From Bugula neritina (lineage: Eukaryota; Bryozoa; Gymnolaemata; Cheilostomatida; Bugulidae): DNA of 64,000 nucleotides. The stretch's first letter is position 1, and the number at the start of each line of letters is the position of its first letter. Location: positions 686,680 to 750,679 of the forward strand of contig OZ037767.1 in the NCBI GenBank assembly GCA_964035545.1, given 5' to 3'. A program made the translations under genes and the position numbers. Of the stretch, positions 51,501-63,558 are shown one piece after another. A model generated the notes under the pieces. That model saw only the letters and a list, made by a program, of their open reading frames with translations, was not told where the DNA came from and ran no database searches.

Positions 51501-54500
51501 TTTCACAAACAGAGTAACGGCAGCAAACAGAGAGAAAACTCACCCGACAGGTTCCACCGTTGAGGCAGCTATTCACTGCGCAGTTATCAATCTCCACCTC
51601 GCAGTTGACTCCGGTGTAGCCGAGTGGGCACGTGCAGGTGTAGGACCCGGCTCCCGTGTTGGTGCAGGTCCCGCCGTTCTTGCAGGGCCTCTTGTTGGTG
51701 CAGTAGTTGAGATCTACAGAGAGAGACTACACTGTAAGACAGCTGCTATAAATAGCTAACGCACGCTTCACACTCCCTGCCCTGGGAGCAACAGCATGTT
51801 ATCTGATATTCTATGCTGCCCGCTGCTGCTGCCACATGCCTTTTTATAACAACTGATTAGTAAAGGTTAATTATTTTGGGCCAGTTTTTCAAACTAAAGG
51901 TTAATAGTTTCCCAAGCTGCAGTTTCAAATTGAGAGATTGACACAGGACTGTGGACAGGTAGAGAGTATACAGGTAGAGAGTATACAGGTAGAGAGTATA
52001 CAGGTAGAGAGTATACAGGTAGAGTATACAGAGTAGAGTATACAGAGTAGAGTATACAGAGTAGAGTAAACAGAGTAAAGTATACAGAGTAGAGCATACA
52101 GAGTATACAGAGTAGAGTATACAGGTAGAGTATACAGAGTATACAGAGTAGAGCATACAGTGTATACAGATAGAGCGTATAAATGCAGTATAGATGCATT
52201 ATCGAGAGTGACTGGACTGATATAAAGAGTATTTGAAAGGAAATATTGATCAGCATGATAATTAGGTGCACTGAAGTTTGTGGTTTTGTCTTAAAAACTG
52301 CATTCAATGAAAACACTAACAGAATTAAAATGAAGAAAAACAATAATAATTGTAGTAAATGAGGCAGAGGTAGGGGCAAGTGGTTATATTTGTAGCAACC
52401 TTTAGAATTGATACTAAACAGTGTAACTGCATTCCAACCCTTTCAACACACTACCTTGGTACACTCAGAGCTCGGCATTTGCTAGACACGGTATCGTTTT
52501 TCACTCCAGCCTGATTATGTTGAAACTTTTAAGCCTCTAATTTTATATTCGGAAAGCAAACAAGAGTGAGCTCCAATGAGCGTAGAAGCTAAGGTAGCAG
52601 CTCTGCACTCTCAAATACCTAACAACTTTCCCCATTCAGCTCGCCTGTCACTTATTGATTAGACTGTCATTTCAATTGATTCCCTTGACTACATTACAAT
52701 TACAATATAATTTCACTATCCGAGCGGGTTGACAGCTGGCGGCAGCGGAGACGAGGCACTGCTGCCGATCTGGTCCCCGGACTGTCCCCTACATTGTGTG
52801 ACATCACCAAGTAGACACAGAAACAAACCCCACAGTATCACGAGTTGGTAGGACATTTAAGCCAGGTGTTCCCTCGTAGACCAATAATAACAGTGACTGC
52901 TGGGTGTGCAGTCCATTACCTTAATACCTGCCAGCACATGTCATGATGTCACTAGCAGGTGCTACAACTACCTGCCTGTGTAGTATAGCTCACCTTGGTT
53001 GCAGTAGAGTCCGCCCCAGCCCTCGTTACAAATGCACTCGAAAGAATCGTGGCAGTAACCGTGTTCGCAGTTGGGGTAGGTGATGCATTGGTTACAGTAC
53101 TTCCCTTCCCAGCCGACGTTGCAGCTGTAAGCATATATCATACGAGTTGATAAGCATATATCATACGAGTTGATAAGCATATATCATCCGAGTTGATAAG
53201 CATATATCATACGAGTTGATAAGCATATATCATACGAGTTGATAAGCATATATCATACAAGTTTATAAGCATATATCATACGAGTTGATAAGCATCTATC
53301 ATACGAGTTGATAAGCATATATCATACGAGTTTATAAGCATATATCATATGAGTTTATAAGCATATATCATACGAGTTTATAAGCATATATCATACGAGT
53401 TTATAAGCATATATCATACGAGTTTATAAGCATATATCATACGAGTTTATAAGCATATATCATACGAGTTTATAAGCATATATCATACGAGTTTATAAGC
53501 ATATATCATACGAGTTTATAAGCATATATCATACGAGTTTATAAGCATATATCATACGAGTTGATAAGCATACCTGCACTCGTTGGGTCTCCTACAAGAG
53601 CCGTGCTCCTTGCTGCACCCCTCCAAACAGATGGCTGAAAGAGAGAAGGCAGCTATTAGAGTGACATACAGATAACTGTAGAAATAAGTGCTGCAGCTGT
53701 CAGGGAGAGGGGACAGTGGTGTATAGACAGCTGTCAGTGAGAGGGGACAGTGGTGTATAGACAGCTGTCAGTGAGAGGGGGACAGTGGTGTATAGACAGC
53801 TGTCAGTGAGAGGGGGACAGTGGTGTATAGACAGCTGTCAGTGAGAGGGGGACAGTGGTGTATAGACAGTGGTGTATAGACAGTGGTGTATGTAAACAAT
53901 GTAGCTTATCTACACTCAGTAGATCATCCAACAGATAAGCAGCACACAATGCTAGGATTAAGTACTGCGGCTTTCTACATCAACATCTGCTCTCCCAGCA
54001 CTTCCTGTCTACACACTTCAGCCATCCCACTTTTTACTCACAACCCAACCAATTGCTGCCAGCAGCTGACTCGTACGTCAAGGCAGCTCTTTGAAGCTGA
54101 GAGGTAGACTGCTGATTTCCTCTGCCAGGTGTCTCTACACTAACCTTTCCTATGATACACTACCGCTGCCTGCTGCCTTTACAACTCAGAGTAACTCACC
54201 TTTGTCGCAGTATTCTCCCTGCCAGCCCTGGCGGCACACCTTGGCCCCCTGAGCGTCACACTCGTAGTGGCCAAGCTCGTCGTCTCTCTCCGTGCAGATG
54301 GTGGTGCAGCCGTCGCCGTAGTAGGTGGCGTCACACTCAACTCTGTATCTGAAGCTGATGGACTGAGACTCCGTGCTGTTCCACTGCTTGCTCTGCCAGT
54401 CGTCTGACGGGAGGATGGGGGTGCGACTCGACCCTTGGAAGGTGGCTATCAATCCACTCTCTGCAACAGACAGACACATTACCTGTGTGTAGGTAAACCT

Positions 54501-56785
54501 AGCTAGCACTTGCTTATACCTAGCTAGCACTTGCTGCACACGTGTGCACATCACCTGAGCAGCAAAACCTGTGAACAAGTTGGAGAATTTTCCCTCCAAT
54601 ATTTTAATATAATTAATATATAATTCACTACCAGCCATTATAAAAGAGTTTACTTTGAAATTCTGTCATTATTTGCTGCAAGAGGAGGCCATAATTAGCA
54701 CATTAGGAGGGAGTTAGTGAGGGAGTTAGTAAGGGAGATGTTTAATGAGCAATTGAAAGGCCCTCAGTCTATGTAAGTGGATATCCTACTCATTTATTAA
54801 CAATACAGTTCACCTAATCGCTGTGAGAAACTTGGACCAAAAACTACACAAGTTGAAACACTGCCTCACAGGTGTCCCTGAAAGCCGCCCCAAACAGAAC
54901 TTATAATAGCCCCCAGCATTTCTAAGGCTTAACTTTTCATAAATAATATTATTTACACAGTGAGATATTATTGGCACTGGGCACGTGCAGAGTTGCCTGG
55001 CTCTTAAAATGGAAAAGTTACTAAAAAGTAACACTAAGATGGGCCCAAGATAGTACAATGCAGCGGATAGTGTTTGTATGCTTTACTGCCTCTCCCCTGT
55101 TTTTAGAATAAGCAGAGTAACAATTGCCTCTACTTAACTTATCTTTACAAGTCAAGTGGTGAGGCAGATGCTACGAGTTATGCACAGTATAGCCTTTGTT
55201 TCATCAACTAGATGTAAGTCTGCACTGAGGCTACAGCCGTCACACTGAATTCACAGCTCAAACAAATAGTACATTTTATGACGAATGTGACATGAATAAA
55301 GTAAAGCACTCCGAGATAAGAGAACTGGCAATACATTAGAGTTATGACCACCTAAAGTATGACCAGATATAAAATCGTCTGGTGAGTGCATGATGAGTCA
55401 GAGCAGACGACGCCCTCGCCAGTTCTACTCATTCAGAATAACAGCATTCAGTTGTTTAATCCAACTCATTGATAATATATACAAAGTGAATGCCAGATCA
55501 GCTACCTAGTCAATATGCAAGGGGCGGCAGCTAGGAGCAGCGTTTGAACCTGCTATATCTACCTATGGTCCAGGTTTACGGCTGCAAAAACGCAATTAAA
55601 AACCACAACAAGTTTGCTATCAGTGGAGGGGCAGTTGGGTGTTTACTGAGAGGTTGGGTCACGTGCCAGGTGCGATGGTTCACATGGTGCTAGGTGTATG
55701 ATTTGGCGCTACACCCTCGCAAATACCTGGATGAGAAGGCAGTCAACAAATATCGGAGAAAATCAAATCTAGCAACAAAGAGGATTTTGGAAGGGAGAGA
55801 GATTACGAATAGCCAATTCGTAATCAGGAGTAGAAAATGTCAACAGAGAGAAATGTGGGAGAGCAGCTGCAAGTTGGTATGCAAGCTCAAGGATATTGAG
55901 GTAATTTAATGAAATATTTAGCTAGCAAATGAAGTTTGGTACTTCAGAACAAAAGAATGGAGACAGAGCGGAGGGCTATACGTAACAGGTGTAGTGTACA
56001 ATTGAGCGGTATAACACTTGAAATAGTGTATTGATAGTAAACTTACGTCTGGGAGCGGTACTGACTTCGTGATACGCATCAATTATTAGACTGAAATCCC
56101 CCTAAAACAAGCAAAGAATAGCTCTTGAATATATGCTCGTTCTGTATCAATGGATAATGTATAACTTAATAGGGATTAATCACTATTTATTAACATCAAC
56201 GCACAGGCCTTCTGGTTTGGGCTACTACAAACTTTCATCTGCCACCCTACGATACCATCTGCTTTTTCATGTTTATCTTACAAGTCTATAACTCACTGCA
56301 GAGAAGGCAGTAAACAAAGACTAACACTTACTGGCCATGCAAATGGGAATCTAAACTGTAGAGGATTGGTGAACACTCCTTGGTTCTTGGGGAAACTGAA
56401 AGAGTTGTTGCCCATGACATCGGTTGTAAATTCCCCATACGAACAACCACCAGGAGAGATGTTAGTCTGAAAATGTTTTATACAAATCCGGAAGTAAGTT
56501 CGGCATGTTTGCGTGCAGACATTGTTTATCTGTGAGCCTGAGCAACACGTCCGATTATTTAATAATCCATTGTCATTTTTGAACTGGAACAATTCCAACT
56601 TGAACACACCACTAGCTGATACCTAAAAACAAATAATAAAATTGAAGAGCAAAATCAACACTTGGTGTATGATCAAATTGCTTACAATTAATTCAGTTAA
56701 ACAGCTATAAGCCATATTTGTATATTCAACTTACTTGTGAAGTTACTAAAATTATGGCTAAGAACTGGATACTGGAAGGACACAT
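48521..56785 (-). CDS. Delta: Delta-type Notch ligand
   Basis: Eleven minus-strand exons: 56785-56735, 56622-56332, 56101-56047, 54460-54200, 53634-53574, 53124-52994, 51713-51544, 51111-50880, 50290-50057, 49955-48998, 48590-48521; 837 residues. Order: signal peptide (about 1-20), MNNL domain, DSL domain at 175-217 ([10 protein letters not shown] to GWQGEYC), nine EGF repeats (first two of the short DSL-adjacent type, several later ones with calcium-binding EIDDC-like starts), a Ser/Thr/Pro-rich stalk, a transmembrane helix at 616-640 followed by RRCRRR, and an intracellular tail of about 197 residues rich in lysine. It binds Notch on neighbouring cells; tail lysines serve ubiquitin-dependent endocytosis. 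The last exon is inferred from a strong donor at 48997 and acceptor at 48591 and ends SATAV, a PDZ-binding type end. Without that splice the protein stops three codons later as TSYNR. There is no Jagged-type cysteine-rich domain, so Delta rather than Serrate. Confidence 0.97.
51950..52175 (+). repeat. ACAGGTAGAG/ACAGAGTAGAG array in Delta intron 6
   Basis: Short units tatacaggtagag and tatacagagtagag, about 17 in total, in the intron 51714-52993. The word is the same as in the FLASH intron at 31195-31463, but here it is antisense to the host gene. Confidence 0.9.
53125..53573 (-). repeat. 23-bp minisatellite making up all of Delta intron 5
   Basis: About 19 copies of gtttataagcatatatcata plus cga fill the intron completely, from the donor of the 61-bp exon at 53574 to the acceptor at 53125. 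On the gene strand both the donor (gtatgcttatc) and the acceptor (atgcttacag) are variants of unit sequence. Two families, ttgataagc at the ends and tttataagc inside, suggest expansion from the centre. Confidence 0.95.
53690..53895 (+). repeat. 35-bp minisatellite in Delta intron 4
   Basis: Five copies of a unit with acagctgtcagtgagagggg and acagtggtgtatag, ending in short partial copies. It lies in the intron 53635-54199. Confidence 0.92.
54461..56046. other. Large Delta intron 3
   Basis: 1.6 kb non-coding. Two CACGTG E-boxes occur, at about 54980 (gggcacgtgcag) and 55661 (gtcacgtgccaggtg); the second overlaps a CAGGTG E-box. A plus-strand open frame near 55700-55909 lacks an ATG start and homology. 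The intron could hold regulatory sites, not proven. Confidence 0.45.
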
Positions 56786-56810
56786 CTTTAGGAATAGAAA
56801 CTTGAAGACC

Positions 56811-57584
56811 TGCAATAGTTTTATCAACAGTCAATCACATGAGCTGAATAATGAATATAAAACTTAGATTTACATTTACTTAAACAAAGCACTCCATGAG
56901 AAAAATCATCAGAAAATTGCACAAGTTACAAATCCTTGTGCAAGTGAAGCTAATTCAGTAAAATCTGGCAGCAGGGGCTAAACCCTGTAGGTGAATACTG
57001 GGAAAGCAATGGAGCTCATCAACTCTATTATTTTCATTATAATTCTAACTTCTGCTTTCTAGCTTCAAAACAAAGAATTGTACCTTTTCTACAAATCTAA
57101 GTTGTGTCATGACCATCATGCTTATTTTCTTCTATTCTAATCAGAAGTGAAAGCAATACTGACAGATTTAAAATAGCAATATGTATATTTAACATTAAAT
57201 CAATCTCATAGTATTGCTATTGCTTAGTCACTAATTCTAATAGTAATAATTATTAAATCTAAATCTAATACTAAAAGTACCTTCAGTTAGAACATCTAAT
57301 TTTATATCTATAAAACTTCAGTTCAAATACTAACAAACTTTTTACTGATTTTCCTTTGCATCTATCTTCAGTAAAAACCCCAAAATTACTTATACTAATT
57401 AAGCTAAACACTCATCGGAATTCTATTAAGTAAAATTAGCCATTTTGATTTTTCATTCAAATTAACACTAACAGTTTACTTCACTTGCAGTTCAAACAAC
57501 AAGGCTAGGTAGAAATTTATAGATCTATGGTTGAACATATGTATAAAAATAATTAATTAAAATAAATTTAAAAATGATACTTAC
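56811..57584 (-). other. Predicted 5'UTR intron of Delta
   Basis: On the minus strand a perfect donor (ctgtaagtatc, gt at 57584-57583) and a good acceptor (ctattgcag ending at 56810) would remove 774 bases and leave 24 bases of 5'UTR before the start codon at 56785. It links the coding region with the CCAAT-box promoter near 57650-57800. Confidence 0.5.
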
Positions 57585-57666
57585 AGAAAATTAATAATTA
57601 AAAGGTAGAAAGAATATTAATCCATTGATTAATCTTTGCGCAACACTGATGACCTAGGCTATATTG

Positions 57667-57678
57667 TGGCACGTGCCA
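57667..57678. promoter_or_regulatory. HES/E(spl)-type class C box
   Basis: TGGCACGTGCCA, a perfect 12-bp palindrome and an exact match to the published E(spl) bHLH repressor consensus TGGCACGTGYYA. It sits about 0.9 kb upstream of the Delta start codon, at the presumed transcription start. Confidence 0.6.
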
Positions 57679-57784
57679 AAACCTAATGATAACCAAATTT
57701 ACTAACAAGTCTCTATATCGACACGGACTAATTTTAATTGGTCACTGATGATCTATCTCAAGTTCTGATTGGTTAGATAAATCA

Positions 57785-57796
57785 TGGCACGCGCCA
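57785..57796. promoter_or_regulatory. Hairy/HES-type box
   Basis: TGGCACGCGCCA contains GGCACGCGCC, matching the Hairy/Deadpan consensus GGCACGCGMC. It is 118 bases from the first box and next to a CCAAT box. Confidence 0.6.
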
Positions 57797-57800
57797 ACAC

Positions 57801-60800
57801 TTCAGTGTACGCACTCAATACACAAAGGAGTGCATATCAACAATATTAGTACAATTGAATTAAAATCCAATGCTAATGCTAACATCGATGTACGCCTAAT
57901 GGGTTACCTACATAATTTCAAGTAAGAAAATCCGGCTCACTGTTATGTAACATACATAACATATATATGTGCTGTTTTTATAAACTTTCGTATCAAAAAT
58001 ACTTTGCAATCAGCTTCAGTCCTTTCAATAAATGATTACTAGAGTGAGAAAATAGAAGCAGCTGGTGAGAGGGCACACTGCACACCTGCCCAGAACATGC
58101 TTTGCAATGTGCATTGTATTATAACACCACCTTGTAAATTAACAAAAGAAAAAATAACAATTTCTTTGAAGGATGTTTCGGAATTCTGTGTCTATTCCAT
58201 TGAAATTTCATACTAATTATTACTAATACAAATTGCTAACAATACCTACTAATTCACTTTGTACTAACTCCAGTTAAACATTTCAATGAGCAAACCTTAA
58301 GCAATTTTTATTTGAAAAAACAGTTGACATACAACTCGATTTTGATAATTAGTAATGAATTTTAATTAGGTGAATTTGGGGTTACAAATTTCAAATATTG
58401 TAACATTTCAGCTGATACTTTACTGAACATATGGCTGCCAGTTATTCTGTTAACACTTTTGTGGTCTTCCTTAAACGTTGCTAATAATTATTCAAGCATA
58501 TGGCCCCCACTATAAGCCTAGACTTATAATTGGTCTAAAATTTTATTTCTAAAGGTATATCACCTTCTAAATTTCATTTGCAGTTACATCAAAAGAAATT
58601 GGGCAGATGCCCAGTTCTTTGTGTTTACTCCACGCTCCAGTAATCATTTTGATAATTTCATTAAACTTCTCATTGCAATTTGCTGAGCTTAAGAATTATT
58701 CACATAATTTAAATTAAGAGTTGATATCTGAAACAATGAGCTAGAGTTGCAATTTTACCTGCATATAACAGATAGTTGAAAATTTTACCTGCAGTCACTG
58801 TTTTATTGATGTTTCACAATTATATTTATAAGCCAAAACTTTTTTCAATAACTCTTTGAGCTGCACCCCTGCAAGTTGATTCACCCCTTCTACATCCACC
58901 CCTGAAGACTGCAGTCTCGTGTGCTAATTTAAACAGCTCTCAAGAGTGTCTATCAAGTATTATAAATCAAGTAGTTAGAGAGATGCTGTGATGAGCTCGC
59001 AGCTGCTGTTATCAGTATCTACCCCACTCCTACCCCCACTGGCATATGCCCCTCCCAACAGACCAATGAGACGATACCCAACTCACCTGTCCTATTTGGC
59101 GGGATTCACTTGGCATTTAAATAGACTATGTTGAAGTTTATTTTGATCCTAAAATTAAATCATTACTGCTAATGTCAACCCTTTCCCATGCTAGAAGACA
59201 CTAATTAGTGCTTTGTGTCCATCATCTAGTTAACATCTAGTCAACTGGTTTCTCAATGGACAGACAACTTAAATCACATACAAAACGGCTAAAATTTTAG
59301 AATAAAAAAGTTGCCACTTTAATTTCTTTTGCTGTAATTTCCAAATTGAGAGGGCTTCGCTAGTGAGAAAAGTTCATACAATTTTTGCTTAATTGTTCTA
59401 CTTATATCGACCAACACTCACTGAGATACTTTACCAAGCTGTATTCATATTTCCTGCAAGTGAAATACTAATAAGCAGTAACAGATTAAACTCATCTTAA
59501 GGCCCAACTTATTGTGTAGAATTCGTATCAAAACAATGCATTGCCAATCAATCTTTTACCAGCTAGCATCTGCCTTACACTAATTGTTATTCTACAGCTA
59601 AGATCTGACATGTTGCATTCACGCATTCAGCAAATATCGATAAAAACCGTTGGTATGAATGAGGAATCAAGAAGCCAAGTTACTACAGTAAACAGAACAG
59701 GCACTGACACTCATTTGTTCAGCGTATGCCACTCTTTGTTATTCGTGTTGTCATTCTTTGATATGATCTTGTGCAGTTGACTTGCACACCTCAATCATAT
59801 TATAGATGTAAATCATTTCCCTTGTATAAAAGTAAACATAGCTATCATGATAATCCTGTAGCCTGTAGGGAGACAACTTCCAAGTAGCAGCAAGCACCTT
59901 GCATATGAAGTCATAGACTGCACAGTGTATTTATGGCATGTTGCTGAAGTGTGATGACAGGTTGCAGTCAGTGACAAGCACATGACACTACATGACATTC
60001 TCCTAAAGCCACACTTAGACAGAGCTCTTCAGTTTCTTGTATGCTAATTCAGTGAGGCGGATGAGAGTGCTGATAGGCTTTTACACAGTGTATCAATGTC
60101 AGTGTCTGAAAGGTCATTAACAGGCAGCATGCAGCACCATCAGGCACTGGGACAGATGGGACCATGAGGCATGACAACCTCAGGCAGGTGTGTGAAAACA
60201 TTTAATTTTGAGCTAATGGCTACGCACCTCAATTATTCTCTGATGGAGATAAAAATCTCATTAAATTTAATTGTCAGAATTACATTTCTGTTTGGCTGGT
60301 CTAAATATCTGCCAATCAGAGGATGAGCAAAGACAATAACCTGTTGAACTAAACCTGTAATTACACCATTAGGCTAATCTAATAGGTACAGAAACGGTAC
60401 AGATATGGCAGTTAAATTTGAATGGTAAACAGCTGGTATAAGGTTTATTTTGGTAAAGCAGCTGTTGCGGACAAACACTATTGACTATAGAGACCCGTCC
60501 TAAACCTAGACACTATAGTCCTAGAACCTATAGACCTAGCACAGTGCACCATGTAGGCTCAAGAGAATGTCTTATTGCTGTGCTGATAGCCAGCTTGTAT
60601 CCAGCATATCAACTGCACCTTTCTCTAAGTCATGTGTGATCTTTAACAGTTGTAACTTATTGATGATGTCACTAGGGCACTCGCTACGATAATGACACGC
60701 AGCAGGAGAGAGGAGCTTCATGTGTGTTATATATGTAACTAATTTTATGTAAGTTTGTTAGGATTTACCTGTTGCTTTTATGTCATAATAGAGTAAACCT

Positions 60801-63558
60801 GCTCGTCAACTCTGCTATTCTCTTCTCAAATCTAAAATCAAATGTTGGGAAGTTGAAGGAGTTGTGAATTATTACTGTAACTCTCCTACTATATGCAACA
60901 CATTATTTATAGGTTTTGTTAATTTAGAATATAACAGACATCTTAGTCTAGACGTATTATCTCTTTAAACCCTCACCAGGAATTCATCAGAATAATCAAT
61001 TTAAACTTGACAAACTCTGAATTACTTAATATCAAGAAGTGACCTAACAAAGCCCATGTCACTGATGTACCATTAAATAACACTTTCAACACAAGTTATT
61101 TATTTTCCCATGAGTTAAACAGTTAAACACACACTCTCTAAGCATCAACAGCTACTAAATTCAAGTCAACCAGCCACTGACTAAACATTGACATTAAAGA
61201 CTAAAGCAAATACATTCTGTTTAACAATAACATTGTTCTATTTCAACCCAGTTGATAGGTGCCCCCCTACTCTTGATAAACAGTTACTAGTGCAGAATAT
61301 TCTAAATATCAGTCATAGTGTGCTATTAGTTGAGACAAACAAGAACATTGGAAAAGTTTAAGCAGAAATTCAACTTTGAAAAGCCGTAAAAGACTTTAAT
61401 AAATAAATAAAGCTAAGCAACTACTACGTGATTTTCACTTAAATAACATACAAGAGAAGTGCTAGAACAGCCACTGTCTAATAAACTAGTGGCTGCAAAA
61501 GTTATTCAATTAAATTAATTTTAAATAATTAAAAAAAAAAGAAATTATTAATTTTTAGAAACTTTTTTTCAAGACATAATAATAATTTGTACTTCAATTT
61601 TGACTTTATAGAGTCATTAGATTATAGAGTCTTAGGAAGGGACTGCATGCATCATCCTATTTCATATGAATACTTTACTGGCAAATGTGACATGCACCAA
61701 TTAAATTCAAAATTAAAATGGATTTAAAATTTAAAAGCATCATCTTAGAAATCAATTCTGATTTAGAAATTACCGTAATATTACCAATTATTTTGATTAT
61801 TGGGCTAGCTGCAAGCAAGAAGGAATAACTCCAACTTTTACCAACTGGCAGATTTCGTATCCCTTTACTTTACAAACTATTATACTCTACAGTATGGCAG
61901 GTTGTATATTATAGACTATAGATTGTATATTATAGACTATAGATTGTATATTATAGATTATAGATTGTATATTATAGATTATGATGTAACCAACTACTTT
62001 TGTTTAACAACTGAAAGTCAAACTATAATATTTCTAATATACGCAAATAATGCAATAATAACAATAATAAAGAATGCAATAATATGTGTCTGTGACTTTT
62101 AAAGGTTGATGTTGCTGAGGTGGGACACTCAGCATGTGACATTACGTGACATCGTGTATGGGACAGGAAGTACTGTGTATAACAGCTAGTGAGGCAAGTC
62201 ACACAATGATCTGTGTGAAGCAGTAACTTGGTAAAGAAGCAAGTAAGACCAGAAGACAAAAGAAATGAGGAGCTGATCACAAGAGCAGCTCGGATTTCAA
62301 ACGATTCAGAAATAGAAGATAACTGATTTGATAATTAGTCAACTGTTTTATGTTGAAAGAGATGCGGTATAAATAAACTTCTGTATTGAATATAAAACTG
62401 TGAGACTTGTTAAGAGATATAATGTTTCTGTAGTCATCACAATGATTGGGCAGATATAACCCATCATATACTATCAGATATTAACATCTACCTTTGAGTC
62501 AGTGTTTGAGTGCACAAAGAGTTATATATAGGTGTATATAAACACTCAAAGAGTATAAATGGAACATACATTTATCTTGCAATAAATCAAGTCATTGCAG
62601 TTGTTTTGGTAACATGTACAAACCCATTGGCAGTATAGCAAATACATGATCTTTCCAAAAATAGAATATAAATAACATTTCATCATGTCATGTGTTTTCC
62701 ATCTGGAAAATATTCACATACTTCTATAATATTGTAACATAATTTGCACTAAACTCGAAAACATAATATTGATGCAACTATTTTGTACCTGTGTTTAACC
62801 TATGCTGTGCTTTTCTGTTGAAAACAACTTATATTTGGAGTTACCCTCTTTACTACGTGTTTGAAGTTATCGACTCTTTGATAAAGTATCAACTGAGTAT
62901 GATGCGTTAACAAGTAAATAACTCCAATTACAAAACTCAGAGCAATAGCAACAATTTTTCTCCTATTCCCAAACTCTTCCCCCAATAAATCTAAACAAGT
63001 TTTGTTACATCTCACCAAGCAGAGCTGGGAAATTTCCTCACAATTCAAGTAATTTCTTCAAATTTATTCACACCAGCTTTAACGCAATTCCCATTATAAC
63101 AACCCATATGACATCACACAGTGTTTCTCACACTTGGACTGCAGTTTTGTTTAAGTAGATTGGTGATAAGTTAATACAGTGCAGCTGTGTCATAAAGTCA
63201 TGGAAACACCATGAACTATCTACATCACTCTAATCTGCTCAACCAGCTGCTACACCTATATATGCAGTATTAAACCATATCTATACATAATATTTACCTC
63301 AGTTGTTACCATAGCAACCTAACCTGCATTATATTTCATCATTTTTATATCTTTTATCATAATTATGAAAATCAGGTGTACAAATCTGATGCAGCAGGAG
63401 GAAAACCTTTGAGACTGTCATTCAAGTTTCCACCTGTTTCCCAGCCTTATGGCCTGTTGGGCAGTTCCGTTTCTTACATAGGATTTAAACCCACTTATTA
63501 GTGTATGGGTTTAATATAAAACCTCTCAAGCAATAAAACATGCAGTCAGTTACAGATC
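57801..63558. other. Upstream non-coding DNA of Delta
   Basis: Nearly 6 kb of AT-rich DNA without a supportable gene. One small repeat (61903-61983, about 20-bp tatagattgtatattatag) is seen. Open frames here are short and several lack ATG. It may hold Delta enhancers, but I cannot point to one. Confidence 0.5.
61903..61983 (+). repeat. About 20-bp tandem repeat, four copies
   Basis: Four copies of tatagattgtatattatagactatagattg type sequence (period about 20). Confidence 0.85.

Larger units (their letters stand above)
57585..57800 (-). promoter_or_regulatory. Putative Delta proximal promoter
   Basis: On the gene strand this holds, in order: TGGCGCGTGCCA (57796-57785), AACCAATCAG around 57765-57775, GACCAAT around 57737-57743, TGGCACGTGCCA (57678-57667), a TATA-like aatatag, then the presumed 5'UTR exon with donor at 57584. 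Two CCAAT boxes and two E-box-like sites in 140 bases is a typical compact animal promoter. Confidence 0.55.

Noticed and set aside
55694-55909. Plus-strand 71-codon open frame inside Delta intron 3
   Set aside because: It begins at GTG rather than ATG, has no splice context and no recognisable family; chance frame in a long intron.
48990-56785. Serrate/Jagged identity for the Notch ligand
   Set aside because: Only nine EGF repeats and no cysteine-rich VWC-like region before the membrane; this fits Delta.
62800-63048. Minus-strand 82-codon frame with a hydrophobic stretch
   Set aside because: Starts at TTG without an upstream ATG; hydrophobicity is expected by chance in AT-rich DNA.
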